NCBI RefSeq assembly: GCF_002251365.1
Contig: NZ_NPJH01000008.1
Location: 1 to 63,255, forward strand
DNA length: 63,255 bases
Direction of reading: 5' to 3'
Origin: Prevotella sp. P3-122
GTDB lineage: Bacteria > Bacteroidota > Bacteroidia > Bacteroidales > Bacteroidaceae
Shown: in pieces, positions 1 to 10,051 of the stretch
How the letters are laid out: each line of letters starts with the position of its first letter
Position numbering within the stretch: the first letter of the stretch is position 1
Notes under the pieces: generated by a model
Database searches by the model: none
What the model saw: only the letters and a program-made list of their open reading frames with translations
What the model was told of the DNA's origin: nothing
Program-made: the position numbers and the translations under genes

Positions 1-103
<103 letters not shown>

Positions 104-418
104 AATATCATTTTAACCGCATATAAACGCGGCCGAATTGTCTTGTCCCAAGCCGGATGCTCCTTGATTTACACCTGTCTTAATCTAATCTCTAAAGAAT
201 AGAACGGTTCGTTTACCCAAGTACCTCATACTTCCCAATAAAATCGGAAAGACTCGGCACTCGCTTCTTGTACTACTTCTCTGTCTATGTAATCTTTTCA
301 AAGAACTCTTTTGCTTCAGAAAGAACCAATAGAATAGGCTCAATCATTCTATACCTAAAACTCCAGTTTTGAGGTGAAAGCGTTTGCAAAGGTACAACAA
401 ATATCTTTATCACCAAAA
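104..418 (-). promoter_or_regulatory. rRNA operon promoter and leader
   Basis: On the minus strand the -7 box TACCTTTG lies at 387-394 and TTTTG at 414-418 supplies the -33 element (19 bp spacer), a consensus Bacteroidetes promoter. Transcription would begin near 380 and give a leader of about 275 nt before 16S. The leader contains GTTCTTTGA (about 304-312), which resembles the boxA antitermination signal found in rRNA leaders. No gene is supported between here and 583. Confidence 0.75.
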
Positions 419-583
419 GTTTCGGGCACTTTTTTCTCAAACAGGGACACAATTTAACATTTATAAAGAAAATCTTTCGTTTAAAGAGGCTGAAATCGTA
501 TTAAAGCAATATTATAGCTACAACAGGAATGAGCAAAAAAGGAACAAATATTCATATAATGGAAGATATATAATAAGGTATAA

Positions 584-2896
584 CTACTCGTAAACCTCAT
601 CAATTTCCATCATGTTATCTTCTATTTCTTCTTTTTTGCACGGATTGAAGTCCTCTGGTACATCAAATGTAGCGGTAGGATTATATCCGAGCATGCCATC
701 ACGTAATACCCTCGTCATATAATATGCCCATACAGGCAAAGCCATTGTTGCACCTTGTCCCATCTGAGTAGAGTCAAAATGTATATCCCTATCCTCTCCT
801 CCGACCCAGCATCCACTAACCAACTCCGGTGTGAAACCTATGAACCAGGCATCAGAATTACGGTTTGTTGTGCCAGTCTTTCCTCCGATTTCACCTTCGA
901 AGCCGTACTTAAACCTCAGCCTCCTACCCGTTCCCTCATCAACGACAGCCATAAGTTCCACAATCATCTTGTATGCACTTTCGGAACTGATAACCTCGTT
1001 CATACGTGGTTGAAACTTAGATATGACGTTTCCTTCATTGTCTTCGATACGAGTAACGAAAACAGGTGCGCATCTAATACCATTATTGGCAAAAGCTGTA
1101 TATGCGCTAACCATCTCAGCCACAGAAACGTCGCAAGGACCAAGACAAAGCGACATGGAAGGGTGTATATCAGGATTGTTAATTCCGAAACCATGGAGAA
1201 GCTCTACAAACTGGTTGGGATTAAGTTTACTCATAAGATAAGCCGAAATCCAGTTGTTTGACTGAGCTAATCCCCACTTCAGGGTTACCATCTGGCCATA
1301 CCTGCTATGGCTGGAATTCCTTGGAGTCCAACGCTTACCAGCAACGATATACGTTTTCTGAACATTAGGTGCCAAGTCACATGGTGAAAAACCGTTCTCC
1401 ATGGCGAGTGAATACAGGAAAGGCTTGATTGTAGAGCCGACCTGCCTTCTTCCCCCCATAACCATATCATATTGGAAATGAGAGAAATCAAGTCCTCCAA
1501 CATACGCTTTCACATACCCCGTTCTTGGATCCATGCTTACGAAACCACTTCTAAGGAATGACTTGTAATACCTAATAGAATCATATGGAGTCATAATAGT
1601 ATCAATGTCTCCATGGTATGCATATACGGTCATATCGACAGGCTTATGGAACGACGCAAGTATCTCTTCCTCGCTAAATCCTGCCTCTTTCATTGTGCGA
1701 TACCTGTCGCTCTGAACCATAGCTTTCTTCATTATCTGATTAACCTCTTTCGAACTCAGCTGATCTGTAAACGGTGCATTAGGTTTCTTTTTGTTCTCTG
1801 CATTGAAGGCCGGTTGCAGATACCTTGCCACATGGGCGTAGACAGCCTCTTCAGCATATTTCTGCATACGCGAGTCTATGGTAGTGTATACCTTCAGACC
1901 ATCTGTATATATATTGTATGGTTGTCCATTCTTCTTGCGATGTTTGTTACACCATCCATAGAGCGGATCAGTCTCCCAAGCTAAAGAATCAAGTACATAC
2001 TGTTTCTTATTCCACTCAGGATATTCCCCTATCGCAGGCTTCTTGGCGGTCATATACCTTCTGAGGAATTCACGGAAATAGGCAGCTGTACCGTCCTTAT
2101 GGTCGGTACGATGAAAGTTTAACACCAGAGAGTCGCTCTTAAAGTTATTAAACTCCGACGATGACAGATATCCGGATTTCTCCATTTGCGCAAGCACCAC
2201 ATTCCTTCTCTCTGTACATCTCTGATGATACCTTACAGGATTGAACAACGAGGGGTTTTTGCACAAACCGATAAGCGTTGCAGCCTCATTAACGGTAAGG
2301 TCTTTTGGCTCCTTATTAAAGTATGTATTAGCGGCAGTTTTTATCCCCACAGCACCATGCAGGAAATCGAAATAATTCAGATAAAGTGCGATAATCTCCT
2401 CTTTAGTGAAATATCTCTCAAGTTTTATCGCAATTACCCACTCTATCGGTTTCTGCAGTAATCTCTCAGCCGTTGTCCGTACTGGATGTGAGTAAAGTTG
2501 TTTTGCAAGCTGCTGAGTGATAGTGCTGCCGCCTCCCGCACTTGTCTGTCCGAGTATTCCTCTTTTAATAATCGCCCTTCCCAGAGCATAGAAATCGATT
2601 CCCGAATGCTCATAAAACCTTTCGTCTTCCGTTGCAACAAGAGCATGTACAAGATGTGGCGAGAGTTTGGAATATGGTACAGGTATTCGATTAGACTTAT
2701 TTATATTCCATGTACCAATAACCTTCCCGTCAGTTGAATAAATCTGAGTTGCGAACCTGCTGATAGGGTTCTGCAAATCTTCCATGTCGGGCATGTAACC
2801 AATAGCTCCATTCCAAATAAGAGCAAATACCACTACAACCACCACTACAACCGTAGCTATGGCTGACCACAGGAAGATGATTAATTTCTTTCTCAT
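584..2896 (-). CDS. Penicillin-binding protein 1A (bifunctional transglycosylase/transpeptidase)
   Basis: Class A PBP of 770 aa that polymerises and cross-links peptidoglycan on the outer face of the inner membrane. A cytoplasmic RKK start and one membrane helix (about 4-28) precede a GT51 glycosyltransferase domain with ATEDERFYEH (near 90) and GGSTITQQLAKQL. The transpeptidase domain follows with GSTIKP (the SxxK serine), SNN and GKTGTT. A longer frame opens with TTG at 2920, but a consensus promoter -7 box on this strand covers 2918-2925, so the ATG at 2896 is the likely start. The tail is acidic. The gene is divergent from pyrB and appears monocistronic. Confidence 0.95.
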   Translation of the reverse strand: MRKKLIIFLWSAIATVVVVVVVVFALIWNGAIGYMPDMEDLQNPISRFATQIYSTDGKVIGTWNINKSNRIPVPYSKLSPHLVHALVATEDERFYEHSGIDFYALGRAIIKRGILGQTSAGGGSTITQQLAKQLYSHPVRTTAERLLQKPIEWVIAIKLERYFTKEEIIALYLNYFDFLHGAVGIKTAANTYFNKEPKDLTVNEAATLIGLCKNPSLFNPVRYHQRCTERRNVVLAQMEKSGYLSSSEFNNFKSDSLVLNFHRTDHKDGTAAYFREFLRRYMTAKKPAIGEYPEWNKKQYVLDSLAWETDPLYGWCNKHRKKNGQPYNIYTDGLKVYTTIDSRMQKYAEEAVYAHVARYLQPAFNAENKKKPNAPFTDQLSSKEVNQIMKKAMVQSDRYRTMKEAGFSEEEILASFHKPVDMTVYAYHGDIDTIMTPYDSIRYYKSFLRSGFVSMDPRTGYVKAYVGGLDFSHFQYDMVMGGRRQVGSTIKPFLYSLAMENGFSPCDLAPNVQKTYIVAGKRWTPRNSSHSRYGQMVTLKWGLAQSNNWISAYLMSKLNPNQFVELLHGFGINNPDIHPSMSLCLGPCDVSVAEMVSAYTAFANNGIRCAPVFVTRIEDNEGNVISKFQPRMNEVISSESAYKMIVELMAVVDEGTGRRLRFKYGFEGEIGGKTGTTNRNSDAWFIGFTPELVSGCWVGGEDRDIHFDSTQMGQGATMALPVWAYYMTRVLRDGMLGYNPTATFDVPEDFNPCKKEEIEDNMMEIDEVYE

Positions 2897-2917
2897 TAGA
2901 CGAATACTTTTTGATGG

Positions 2918-2950
2918 CAAAAATACAACTTTTTATTTGAAAACGCCAAT
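2918..2950 (-). promoter_or_regulatory. Promoter of the PBP1A gene
   Basis: The minus strand reads TATTTTTG at 2918-2925, matching TAnnTTTG, with TTGG about 21 bp further upstream. The start codon at 2896 lies about 22 nt downstream, so the leader is short. The region is shared with the divergent pyrB, for which I see no clear consensus promoter. Confidence 0.6.
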
Positions 2951-3009
2951 ACTTTGGAAAATAATATGTAACTTAGCGGCGATTTTAGGACCATCAACCA
3001 CCACATAGT

Positions 3010-3957
3010 ATGAAAAAACATAATTTTGTAACTATTGCTGATCTGTCCCGAGAAGAAATAATGTACCTCATCGAGATGGCACAAGAGTTCGAAAAGCATC
3101 CCAACCGTGAGCTTCTAAAGGGTAAAGTTGTAGCTACCCTTTTCTTTGAGCCTTCCACCCGCACACAGCTTAGTTTCCAAACAGCAGCCAACCGTCTTGG
3201 TGCACGCGTCATAGGTTTCTCGGACGCAAAGACATCAAGTACCACAAAGGGTGAAACTTTAAAGGATACTATCCTTATGGTGAGCAATTATGCAGACATC
3301 ATAGCCATGCGCCACTACATAGAGGGTGCAGCACAGTATGCCAGCGAGATAGCTCCGATACCAATTGTAAACGCAGGAGACGGAGCGCACATGCACCCTT
3401 CACAATGTCTCCTCGACCTTTATTCTATTTACAAGACCCAGGGTACGTTGGACAACCTAAACATCTACCTTGTCGGCGACCTGAAATACGGACGCACAGT
3501 ACACTCGCTCATTACTGCCATGCGTCATTTCAACCCCACATTCCACTTCGTAGCCCCCAAGGAACTTGCCATGCCGTCGGAATACAAGCTTTACTGCAAG
3601 GCACACAACATCAACTACCAGGAACATACAGCATTCAATGAGAAAGTAATCGCTGACGCAGACATCATCTACATGACGCGAGTACAGAAAGAGCGTTTCA
3701 GCGATCTGATGGAATACGAGCGCGTGAAGAACGTATACATCCTCAAGAACGACATGCTGTCCAACGTCAAGGACAACCTTCGCATTCTACATCCCCTTCC
3801 CAGAGTTAACGAGATAGCATACGATGTAGATGATAATCCACATGCTTACTACATTCAGCAGGCACAAAACGGACTCTATGCACGCGAGGCCATCTTCTGC
3901 TACTGTCTGGGCATAGACATAGATGCCGTTAGAAATGACACGACCATTATAGAATGA
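3010..3957 (+). CDS. pyrB: Aspartate carbamoyltransferase, catalytic chain
   Basis: Catalyses carbamoyl phosphate + L-aspartate to N-carbamoyl-L-aspartate, the committed step of de novo pyrimidine synthesis in the cytoplasm. The 315 aa agree with the family (about 305-315). The carbamoyl-phosphate loop PSTRTQLSF is present near residue 50, MRHYIEGA and HPSQCLLDL in the middle, and HPLPRVNEI near 260. The gene is followed after 71 bp by pyrI, so the product should form the allosteric class B ATCase as in enterobacteria. Confidence 0.97.
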   Translation: MKKHNFVTIADLSREEIMYLIEMAQEFEKHPNRELLKGKVVATLFFEPSTRTQLSFQTAANRLGARVIGFSDAKTSSTTKGETLKDTILMVSNYADIIAMRHYIEGAAQYASEIAPIPIVNAGDGAHMHPSQCLLDLYSIYKTQGTLDNLNIYLVGDLKYGRTVHSLITAMRHFNPTFHFVAPKELAMPSEYKLYCKAHNINYQEHTAFNEKVIADADIIYMTRVQKERFSDLMEYERVKNVYILKNDMLSNVKDNLRILHPLPRVNEIAYDVDDNPHAYYIQQAQNGLYAREAIFCYCLGIDIDAVRNDTTIIE

Positions 3958-4028
3958 CGCATCGTGGTTTATCGAAAGAGACATAAGAGTTTTAGCGAAA
4001 GAGACATCGACAATAATAGAAACAAGAT

Positions 4029-4484
4029 ATGGACAAGAAAGAACGTCTGGTTGCCGCTATTGAGAACGGCACCGTAATCGACCATATACCAGCAGACAAG
4101 ACCTATCAGGTTGTCACCCTGCTCGGGCTGGACAAGTTAGATACCCCGGTAACCATTGGCAACAACTTCGCATCAAAGAAGGTCAAGAAGAAGGGCATCA
4201 TAAAGGTGAGCGACAAGTTCTTCACCAACGAGGAGATTAGCCGCCTGTCGGTTGTAGCCCCCAAGGTGGTGCTCAACATTATCCGAGACTACGAGGTTGT
4301 TGAGAAGAAAACCGTCGAGACCCCTAATGAGCTTACGGGTATCGTCAGATGCAACAACCCCAAGTGCATCACAAATAACGAGCCAATGAACACCATCTTC
4401 AACTTCGTTGACAAAGAGCGCGGCATCATCAAGTGCCACTATTGCGACAAGGAGCAAGATATCAGCAAGGTTGAACTTTGCTGA
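4029..4484 (+). CDS. pyrI: Aspartate carbamoyltransferase, regulatory chain
   Basis: Regulatory subunit of 151 aa that binds nucleotide effectors and links catalytic trimers. The N-terminal allosteric part contains [17 protein letters not shown]. The C-terminal zinc domain keeps four cysteines in the pattern CNNPKC ... CHYC, the tetrahedral zinc site that contacts PyrB. It lies directly downstream of pyrB in the same orientation and is presumably cotranscribed. The last codons overlap the -33 region of the glyA promoter closely. Confidence 0.96.
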   Translation: MDKKERLVAAIENGTVIDHIPADKTYQVVTLLGLDKLDTPVTIGNNFASKKVKKKGIIKVSDKFFTNEEISRLSVVAPKVVLNIIRDYEVVEKKTVETPNELTGIVRCNNPKCITNNEPMNTIFNFVDKERGIIKCHYCDKEQDISKVELC

Positions 4485-4492
4485 CATTATCC

Positions 4493-4523
4493 TTGGCTAT
4501 GCGCATTTTTTTGCGTACCTTTG
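4493..4523 (+). promoter_or_regulatory. glyA promoter
   Basis: TTG at 4493-4495 and TACCTTTG at 4516-4523 are separated by 20 bp, a textbook Bacteroidetes promoter. Transcription would begin about 90 nt before glyA, leaving a leader of about 90 nt in which I see no recognisable riboswitch. Confidence 0.75.
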
Positions 4524-4619
4524 CATCCGTCAAGAGCACGACGGGTACTCACACCCTACCCTATCCTGTATCGCGGCAACCGCAAACATTTGTAACACTA
4601 TAAACATTCTGCAAAAAAA

Positions 4620-5900
4620 ATGAAAAGAGATCAAGAGATTTTCAATCTTATCGAGCAGGAGCACCAGCGTCAGCTCAAGGGCATGGAGCTTATTGCCTCA
4701 GAAAACTTTGTCAGCGACGAAGTGATGGCAGCCATGGGCAGCTACCTCACCAACAAGTACGCCGAGGGTCTTCCCGGCAAGCGCTACTATGGTGGATGCC
4801 AAGTAGTAGATAAGGTCGAGGACCTGGCACGTGAGAGAGTGAAAAAACTCTTCGGAGCAGAGTTTGCCAACGTGCAGCCCCACTCAGGTGCGCAGGCCAA
4901 TGCAGCCGTTCTTCTTGCCGTGCTCAAGCCTGGCGATACCTTTATGGGACTGAACCTTGACCATGGCGGCCACCTTTCTCACGGCAGCCTTGTCAATACT
5001 TCCGGCATACTCTATAAACCAGTAGGCTACAACCTCAACCGAGAGACAGGGCGTGTAGACTACGACGAGATGGAGCGCCTAGCCTTAGAACACAAACCAA
5101 AGCTTATCATCGGTGGCGGTTCTGCATACAGCCGCGAATGGGATTACAAGCGCATGCGCGATATTGCCGACAAGGTTGGAGCCTTGCTGATGATAGACAT
5201 GGCTCACCCAGCCGGTCTCATCGCAGCAGGAGTGCTCGACAACCCCGTTAAGTACGCACATATCGTAACCTCCACTACCCACAAGACCCTCCGTGGTCCT
5301 CGTGGTGGTATCATTCTTATGGGCAAGGACTTCGAGAATCCATGGGGTTTGACTACCAAGAAGGGCGAGGTAAAGATGATGAGTACCCTGCTCAACTCAG
5401 CCGTATTCCCAGGCACACAGGGTGGTCCTCTCGAGCATGTAATAGCCGCCAAGGCCGTAGGATTTGGTGAGAACCTGCTTCCCTCATGGAAGGAGTATGC
5501 CACACAAGTAAAGACCAATGCCGCTGTACTGGCCCAGCACCTTGTAGACCGTGGTTTCAGCATTGTCAGCGGTGGTACCGACAACCACTCAATGCTTGTA
5601 GACCTACGCAGCAAGTATCCAGACCTCACAGGTAAGGTTGCAGAGAACGCCCTCGTAGCTGCCGACATCACAGTTAACAAGAACATGGTACCGTTCGACA
5701 GCCGTAGCGCATTCCAAACAAGCGGTATTCGCCTTGGTACTGCAGCCATGACCACACGTGGCGCCAAGGAGGACATGATGGCCCTCATCGCAGAGCTTAT
5801 CGAGGAAGTACTCAACTCACCAGAAGATGAGAAGGTTATAGCCCGCGTACGCGAGAAAGTTAACGCGACAATGAAGGATTATCCATTGTTCGCATATTAA
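4620..5900 (+). CDS. glyA: Serine hydroxymethyltransferase
   Basis: PLP enzyme of 426 aa that interconverts serine and glycine with transfer of a one-carbon unit to tetrahydrofolate. Full length for the family. Visible motifs are the N-terminal [11 protein letters not shown], the substrate loop [17 protein letters not shown], the cofactor region [14 protein letters not shown], and the PLP lysine in [12 protein letters not shown] (near residue 230). The C-terminal GTAAMTTRG segment is also typical. It has its own promoter and is followed by a hairpin. Confidence 0.98.
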   Translation: MKRDQEIFNLIEQEHQRQLKGMELIASENFVSDEVMAAMGSYLTNKYAEGLPGKRYYGGCQVVDKVEDLARERVKKLFGAEFANVQPHSGAQANAAVLLAVLKPGDTFMGLNLDHGGHLSHGSLVNTSGILYKPVGYNLNRETGRVDYDEMERLALEHKPKLIIGGGSAYSREWDYKRMRDIADKVGALLMIDMAHPAGLIAAGVLDNPVKYAHIVTSTTHKTLRGPRGGIILMGKDFENPWGLTTKKGEVKMMSTLLNSAVFPGTQGGPLEHVIAAKAVGFGENLLPSWKEYATQVKTNAAVLAQHLVDRGFSIVSGGTDNHSMLVDLRSKYPDLTGKVAENALVAADITVNKNMVPFDSRSAFQTSGIRLGTAAMTTRGAKEDMMALIAELIEEVLNSPEDEKVIARVREKVNATMKDYPLFAY

Positions 5901-5910
5901 TAAAGACAGC

Positions 5911-5954
5911 AGCCTGACGGAGACCACAACATATTCATGTTATTCCGTCAGGCT
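5911..5954 (+). terminator. Hairpin after glyA
   Basis: Perfect 11-bp inverted repeat, AGCCTGACGGA at 5911-5921 and TCCGTCAGGCT at 5944-5954, just after the glyA stop. Only a weak T-rich stretch follows, so termination is inferred from position and stem strength. Confidence 0.55.
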
Positions 5955-5980
5955 GATTTCACTCAAACAATTGTACTTAT

Positions 5981-6547
5981 TTGTTCTTGATAAAGAAGCT
6001 GTACATATACCTATTATTACTTATGCTGCCATGTTTCAGCGTGGAGGCAAATAATCCTATTGAGAACAGGATATCTTCTGCCAAGAAATCACTTCCCAAG
6101 GGAGCACGCATTGTTGTATCATATTCTGACACCAGACGACACAAGCTATATTTTACGGTCCGCGACCGCCTGTTCAGCTATGATGTAATAACAGGAAAGA
6201 AGTGTGACGAGACATTCGCTACAACAAAATACTCCAAGATCAAGGAGTGCTGGCTCAGTCCCGACAGCACATATATCTTCATGGCTGTTGACAACGGGCC
6301 GTTCTCATCCTTCTACCTTGACAACGGACAGACCCTTTGGCGTCTCGACACACGAACCAAACGTTCGAGACGTATCGGCGAGGGATTCGAAATAATTCAC
6401 AAGAAAGGGTGTATCGTAATCCGTAAAGCCTCACGCTGCCTCAATCCCAAAGCACAACAGAGCCGCCAAAAGTGGATGGGGCAAGACCACTATTATGACT
6501 TAAATGGGAAAATCATCTGGGCAAAAGACGAATACAAGATTAAGTAA
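5981..6547 (+). CDS. Small exported protein of unknown function
   Basis: I do not recognise this family. The frame of 188 aa opens with a TTG codon; the N-terminus has two lysines, a leucine-rich core (about 7-17) and CFSVEA before NNP, a plausible signal peptide with cleavage near residue 24. The mature part has alternating hydrophobic and polar strands, with phrases such as YLDNGQTLWRLDTRTK and HYYDLNGKIIWAKDEYK that resemble beta-propeller or WD-like blades, as if recording a formatted value. An ATG at 6023 would shorten the signal peptide too much, so TTG is preferred. It lies between glyA and the convergent cdd. Confidence 0.6.
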   Translation: MFLIKKLYIYLLLLMLPCFSVEANNPIENRISSAKKSLPKGARIVVSYSDTRRHKLYFTVRDRLFSYDVITGKKCDETFATTKYSKIKECWLSPDSTYIFMAVDNGPFSSFYLDNGQTLWRLDTRTKRSRRIGEGFEIIHKKGCIVIRKASRCLNPKAQQSRQKWMGQDHYYDLNGKIIWAKDEYKIK

Positions 6548-6563
6548 TAGTTTGGCCCTAACT

Positions 6564-7043
6564 CTACCTCATACTCTCATCAACAAAGCACAAAGGCAGT
6601 AATTCTCTTACACTGTTAATTATATATACGCCATTCGTCCCATATAGAAGTATGCGGACTGGGCATTTGTATCGTTGCTCAACCTCAAGAATAACTTGTC
6701 GGCAAGCCCCACATGGCGAGACTGGCTCAGCAGTTAGTCCGGCTTCGTTGCGTGCTGCAATAGCCAACGTCGTTACAGCCTGGTCGGGATGTGTGGCTCC
6801 AGCGGCAAAAATAGCAGTACGCTCAGCACATAATCCTGAGGGGAAAGCTGCATTCTCCTGATTTGAGCCAATAACTATAGTACCATCAGTCAATCGTAAA
6901 GCAGCCCCCACGGCGAAATGGCTGTAAGGAGAATACGATGAAGCAGTAGCCTCGATAGCACGCTGGACAAGCAGGCGGTCTTCTTCACTCAGCTCTTCAG
7001 ACTGGGCAAGTCTAATTGTGGTTTGCAGTTTGATTTCCTTCAT
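6564..7043 (-). CDS. cdd: Cytidine deaminase
   Basis: Deaminates cytidine and deoxycytidine to uridine and deoxyuridine in pyrimidine salvage. The homotetrameric-type enzyme is about 130-160 aa; the start chosen at the internal ATG (7043, MKEIKLQ) gives 159 aa. An extension to 7091 in the same frame is possible but not expected. The zinc site is visible as CAERTAIF with the catalytic glutamate, and PCGACRQVI with the other two cysteines. YSHFAVGAAL and NAAFPSGL are also family motifs. Confidence 0.95.
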   Translation of the reverse strand: MKEIKLQTTIRLAQSEELSEEDRLLVQRAIEATASSYSPYSHFAVGAALRLTDGTIVIGSNQENAAFPSGLCAERTAIFAAGATHPDQAVTTLAIAARNEAGLTAEPVSPCGACRQVILEVEQRYKCPVRILLYGTNGVYIINSVRELLPLCFVDESMR

Positions 7044-7077
7044 GCGATATAGTTGAATTATGTCCTTGGGTATATGC

Positions 7078-7117
7078 CGTGCCAAAGACAAGGAACCATC
7101 TTTGGTTTCCAGGCACG
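7078..7117 (-). other. Two-part stem-loop upstream of cdd
   Basis: An outer stem (CGTGCC at 7078-7083 with GGCACG at 7112-7117) encloses an inner stem (GGAACCA at 7092-7098 with TGGTTTCC at 7103-7110). It lies between the lipoprotein gene and cdd, both read leftward. No T-run follows on either strand, so it may be a terminator-like, processing or attenuation hairpin. Confidence 0.45.
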
Positions 7118-7133
7118 CCCAAGGCGTTTGTTG

Positions 7134-8651
7134 TTAGTATTTCCTCTTTCTTCTTACTGCTGTTTTCTGTTCTTCAGCATCAGAGTTTGCCTTTATTGGG
7201 TACTCGTAAGCTCCTGCATCAGGGGTGTCATCACGAAGTGTTCCGTTACGGTCTGATGGAGCCGCCGACTCAGCATCAGCAAAGCCTACGGCCAAAGAAA
7301 GGCTGTCGAGCCTGAAGTCATAGTACAGGTTTTCCTCGTCGATATTCACGAAGTGACGCTTGCCTACGGCTGTCGTGTCGTCAGGAAGTTCGTACAGAAT
7401 ATTTGTAAACCTTATACTATCTGCCGTTGTCTCAACGGGAGTCCGCATAATGCAATGGTCAAAGGCGAAGGCGTAAGACATGGTTGAGTCTGGCACTACA
7501 CGCATAACCACATCCTCAGCATAGCCTGTTATGATGCTATTAGTACAACGAAGTGTGTCAAGGCCGTCACCCTGCTCAAATCTAAGAGCCATGCCGCGAC
7601 GTGAGTCGAAAGGATAGAACTGTGCCAGAGTGCAGTTGTTGACAAGTACTCGTCCACCCCCTACATACAGGCAATCATCCAAGGTGTTTGATATTACACA
7701 ATTCTCCAACGTTACATTTGAATTGTCAGTATACATCCCGTATCCTTGACAGTTATGAATGGTAACGGCCGACAGTGTAATCTTATTCTTTGACACATCC
7801 GAAGAATCTATCAGGACTCCATTGAACGTACTATGTATATCGGTAAATTCCAATATGTTATCATAAGATGATGATGTAAAAGTTAAGCCCTGCCATTGTC
7901 CTGAAACCCTATCGTATGGCAGGTAGTCAAACATATTGTCAAGCCTGTCGCCACGTAGTATGACAGGGCTGTCCGGAGTACCTTTTGTCAATAGTCTGCC
8001 ATACACTTTCATTCCTGCATCAGCATGGAAATATAGAGTCGTTCCTGCCTCTATGGTCAACGTAGCTGTACTATCAACAGTAATTCCTCCATACACCACA
8101 TACGGCTTTCCAGGCCTAATAATAGAATCTTCTGAAACATACAGGTTTCTTAATGCAACGGCATCCCACGACCATGCCCTTAGGTTTACCTTCTGAACGA
8201 CCCCACTTTCCAGAGTGAACAGTAGGTTGTCCTGAACCAGCTGTGGTTCCGTCTTTCCGTTGAGGGGTGATGTCAGCTCAACAAACACACGTATGCTGTC
8301 TTTGTTTCTGACTTCAATATCATTAGCTTGCCATCCCGCATTCTGGCCAAGAAAAGTGCCATTTACGTTCACCCTATATCCTGTCTGGTTGCCACGCTCG
8401 AGTCTCACGTTCGACAGCCTCAGGCTCTTGCCCGAGCGGTTGTACACCCAGAAAGTCTTAGTGGGCGTTGGGGTAGCCGAGAATGTTGTATCAAAACTTA
8501 TAGTGTCGCTTCCCATTGTCAGAGACAGGGACGATGATGTAGAGAAATCATCATCGTCTGAGCACGATACAACAAGGAAGCATAAGCTCACCACCATCAT
8601 CACAGCCATGGTCGAGTGTTTAACAGTTCGGGCCTGACTTCTCAAGTGCAT
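7134..8651 (-). CDS. Lipoprotein with right-handed beta-helix repeats
   Basis: Predicted outer-surface or periplasmic lipoprotein. A hydrophobic stretch ends in LVVSC followed by SDDDD, a lipobox with the acidic run common in Bacteroidetes surface lipoproteins. The central part contains short repeating strands (NVTLENCVISNT, GGRVLVNNCTLAQ, ILRGDRL), typical of parallel beta-helix folds in pectate-lyase-like or adhesin-like proteins. The start at 8651 gives 505 aa and a normal signal length; an ATG at 8708 would add 19 residues. It follows the MFS gene by 24-81 bp and probably shares its transcript. The substrate is unknown. Confidence 0.8.
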   Translation of the reverse strand: MHLRSQARTVKHSTMAVMMVVSLCFLVVSCSDDDDFSTSSSLSLTMGSDTISFDTTFSATPTPTKTFWVYNRSGKSLRLSNVRLERGNQTGYRVNVNGTFLGQNAGWQANDIEVRNKDSIRVFVELTSPLNGKTEPQLVQDNLLFTLESGVVQKVNLRAWSWDAVALRNLYVSEDSIIRPGKPYVVYGGITVDSTATLTIEAGTTLYFHADAGMKVYGRLLTKGTPDSPVILRGDRLDNMFDYLPYDRVSGQWQGLTFTSSSYDNILEFTDIHSTFNGVLIDSSDVSKNKITLSAVTIHNCQGYGMYTDNSNVTLENCVISNTLDDCLYVGGGRVLVNNCTLAQFYPFDSRRGMALRFEQGDGLDTLRCTNSIITGYAEDVVMRVVPDSTMSYAFAFDHCIMRTPVETTADSIRFTNILYELPDDTTAVGKRHFVNIDEENLYYDFRLDSLSLAVGFADAESAAPSDRNGTLRDDTPDAGAYEYPIKANSDAEEQKTAVRRKRKY

Positions 8652-8732
8652 AAACAGACTTTTGCCTGCTTGGCTATGATAAAAAAAATATTTTTTGTTA
8701 TTAGTCATTATCTATCAAATATTAATCTCATA

Positions 8733-9914
8733 CTACCTGTTGCGGTGTTCCATATACCATTGATGTAGGAAACTGTTGTATACAAACATGGCTATGACAG
8801 CCAGCGACAAGGCTGTTATACATATCGCATATGCATTACGTTCGAGAACCCCGTGACCCAGGGCGAGACCAGCAGCAAGTCCACTCTCCCACCCAAGAAG
8901 GAATGTGCTCTGACTCGTTCCTCTCTGACAATGTCGCGACAGTTTGATGAAAAACAGCAGAAAGCGTGTGCCTATAAGGGCTATGCCGAAGGCCAGCAAA
9001 ACGGGTATCACAGCCTCAACGACAGCCAGACGGCTTGTCATTAGCATAATCACAGCTGCCGAAATGCAGATTAACCCCGTTACCACCTCGCTTTTGAGGT
9101 CTGCGTCAACAAAGACAAACTTCTCGGCAAGCAACGCAAGCACAAATCCCAAGAGCATGAATGCGTAGAAGCTGACTCCGATGCCAGTTGTAAATAGCGC
9201 ACCTACCACGGCCGTCATCATAAACAGCACCAAGAACAGCGGCAATCCACGAACAAGGAAGAACCGGTCAGCCGACCACAGCCTGACATTGTCCTCTGGA
9301 GCCTTGAATGGGAAATGAGCCATCAGGATTAACAGGATTGCTGCCAGTCCCAGTCCACACGACAAGAGGATTGTAGGCCGGAAGCCCATAAGTTCATGGC
9401 AACACAGGCCTACCGCAGGTCCTATGGCCAAGGCCATTCGTCCAAACCATGTGGCACTATAATTAGCTTCCGTGCGCATGAATGACTCACATGAGTCAAT
9501 CACCAACGTGCTCATAAGTATCATCTTCGACAGTCCGTACAACGCTCCTACAACAACAGCAACAACAATTGCCAAGGCAACCGTCACGTCATGCCCCACG
9601 GGCAGGTGTTCATTGAAATACAGCTGGCTAACGGCCAATACGAGCAGCGCTATTGTCCATAGGCATACCCTGTTCCTGCGATAGCGTTGCACGAGATAGG
9701 TGGTAAATCCGCCAAGCAAGTAGAGCCCGACCGCATACGAAACAAATGTCAGTCCAATCTCCATGGGCGTGATGCCGTGACATGCCGCAAGATGTGACGG
9801 AAGAACAGGCATGAGCATATATACCATCACGGTCAGCGACAGGTTTGCCAACGATAACAGCCAGAAATCGAGATGCCACAGCCGGACGTGTACTGGTGTG
9901 TTCTGTGTATCCAT
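8733..9914 (-). CDS. MFS transporter
   Basis: Inner-membrane carrier of 393 aa with about 12 predicted helices. After the first helix comes GITPMEIGLTFVSYAVGLYLLGG, the usual loop between helices 1 and 2, then a basic cytoplasmic loop RYRRNRV in place of the common GxxxDRxGRR motif. A second half begins near residue 210 (RGLPLFLVLFMM). The substrate cannot be read from sequence. It is first in a likely two-gene operon with the lipoprotein, and a -7 box TAACTTTG lies at 9943-9950 on this strand. Confidence 0.85.
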   Translation of the reverse strand: MDTQNTPVHVRLWHLDFWLLSLANLSLTVMVYMLMPVLPSHLAACHGITPMEIGLTFVSYAVGLYLLGGFTTYLVQRYRRNRVCLWTIALLVLAVSQLYFNEHLPVGHDVTVALAIVVAVVVGALYGLSKMILMSTLVIDSCESFMRTEANYSATWFGRMALAIGPAVGLCCHELMGFRPTILLSCGLGLAAILLILMAHFPFKAPEDNVRLWSADRFFLVRGLPLFLVLFMMTAVVGALFTTGIGVSFYAFMLLGFVLALLAEKFVFVDADLKSEVVTGLICISAAVIMLMTSRLAVVEAVIPVLLAFGIALIGTRFLLFFIKLSRHCQRGTSQSTFLLGWESGLAAGLALGHGVLERNAYAICITALSLAVIAMFVYNSFLHQWYMEHRNR

Positions 9915-9942
9915 AATTATATATGAAGTCCCTTGTTGTGTG

Positions 9943-9950
9943 CAAAGTTA
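9943..9950 (-). promoter_or_regulatory. -7 box of the MFS-lipoprotein operon
   Basis: The minus strand reads TAACTTTG at 9943-9950, a full match to TAnnTTTG. No exact TTG is found at the usual distance. The start codon at 9914 is about 30 nt downstream. Confidence 0.55.
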
Positions 9951-10024
9951 CGAAATATTTGAGAAATGAGTATAATAAATGAAAAAAAACTCTCTGTACT
10001 AATGTTTACTAAACTAAGTTTTCG

Positions 10025-10032
10025 TAACTTTG
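10025..10032 (+). promoter_or_regulatory. -7 box of the rsmG operon
   Basis: TAACTTTG at 10025-10032 matches the TAnnTTTG consensus and lies 19 nt before the rsmG ATG. It is divergent from the MFS promoter about 75 bp away. Confidence 0.6.
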
Positions 10033-10051
10033 CAGTCAAAATAAACTTATC

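Noticed and set aside
384..593. 69-aa frame in the gap between the rRNA promoter and PBP1A
   Set aside because: It begins inside the promoter, is AT-rich and repetitive in Tyr/Asn, and has no homologous look or ribosome site.
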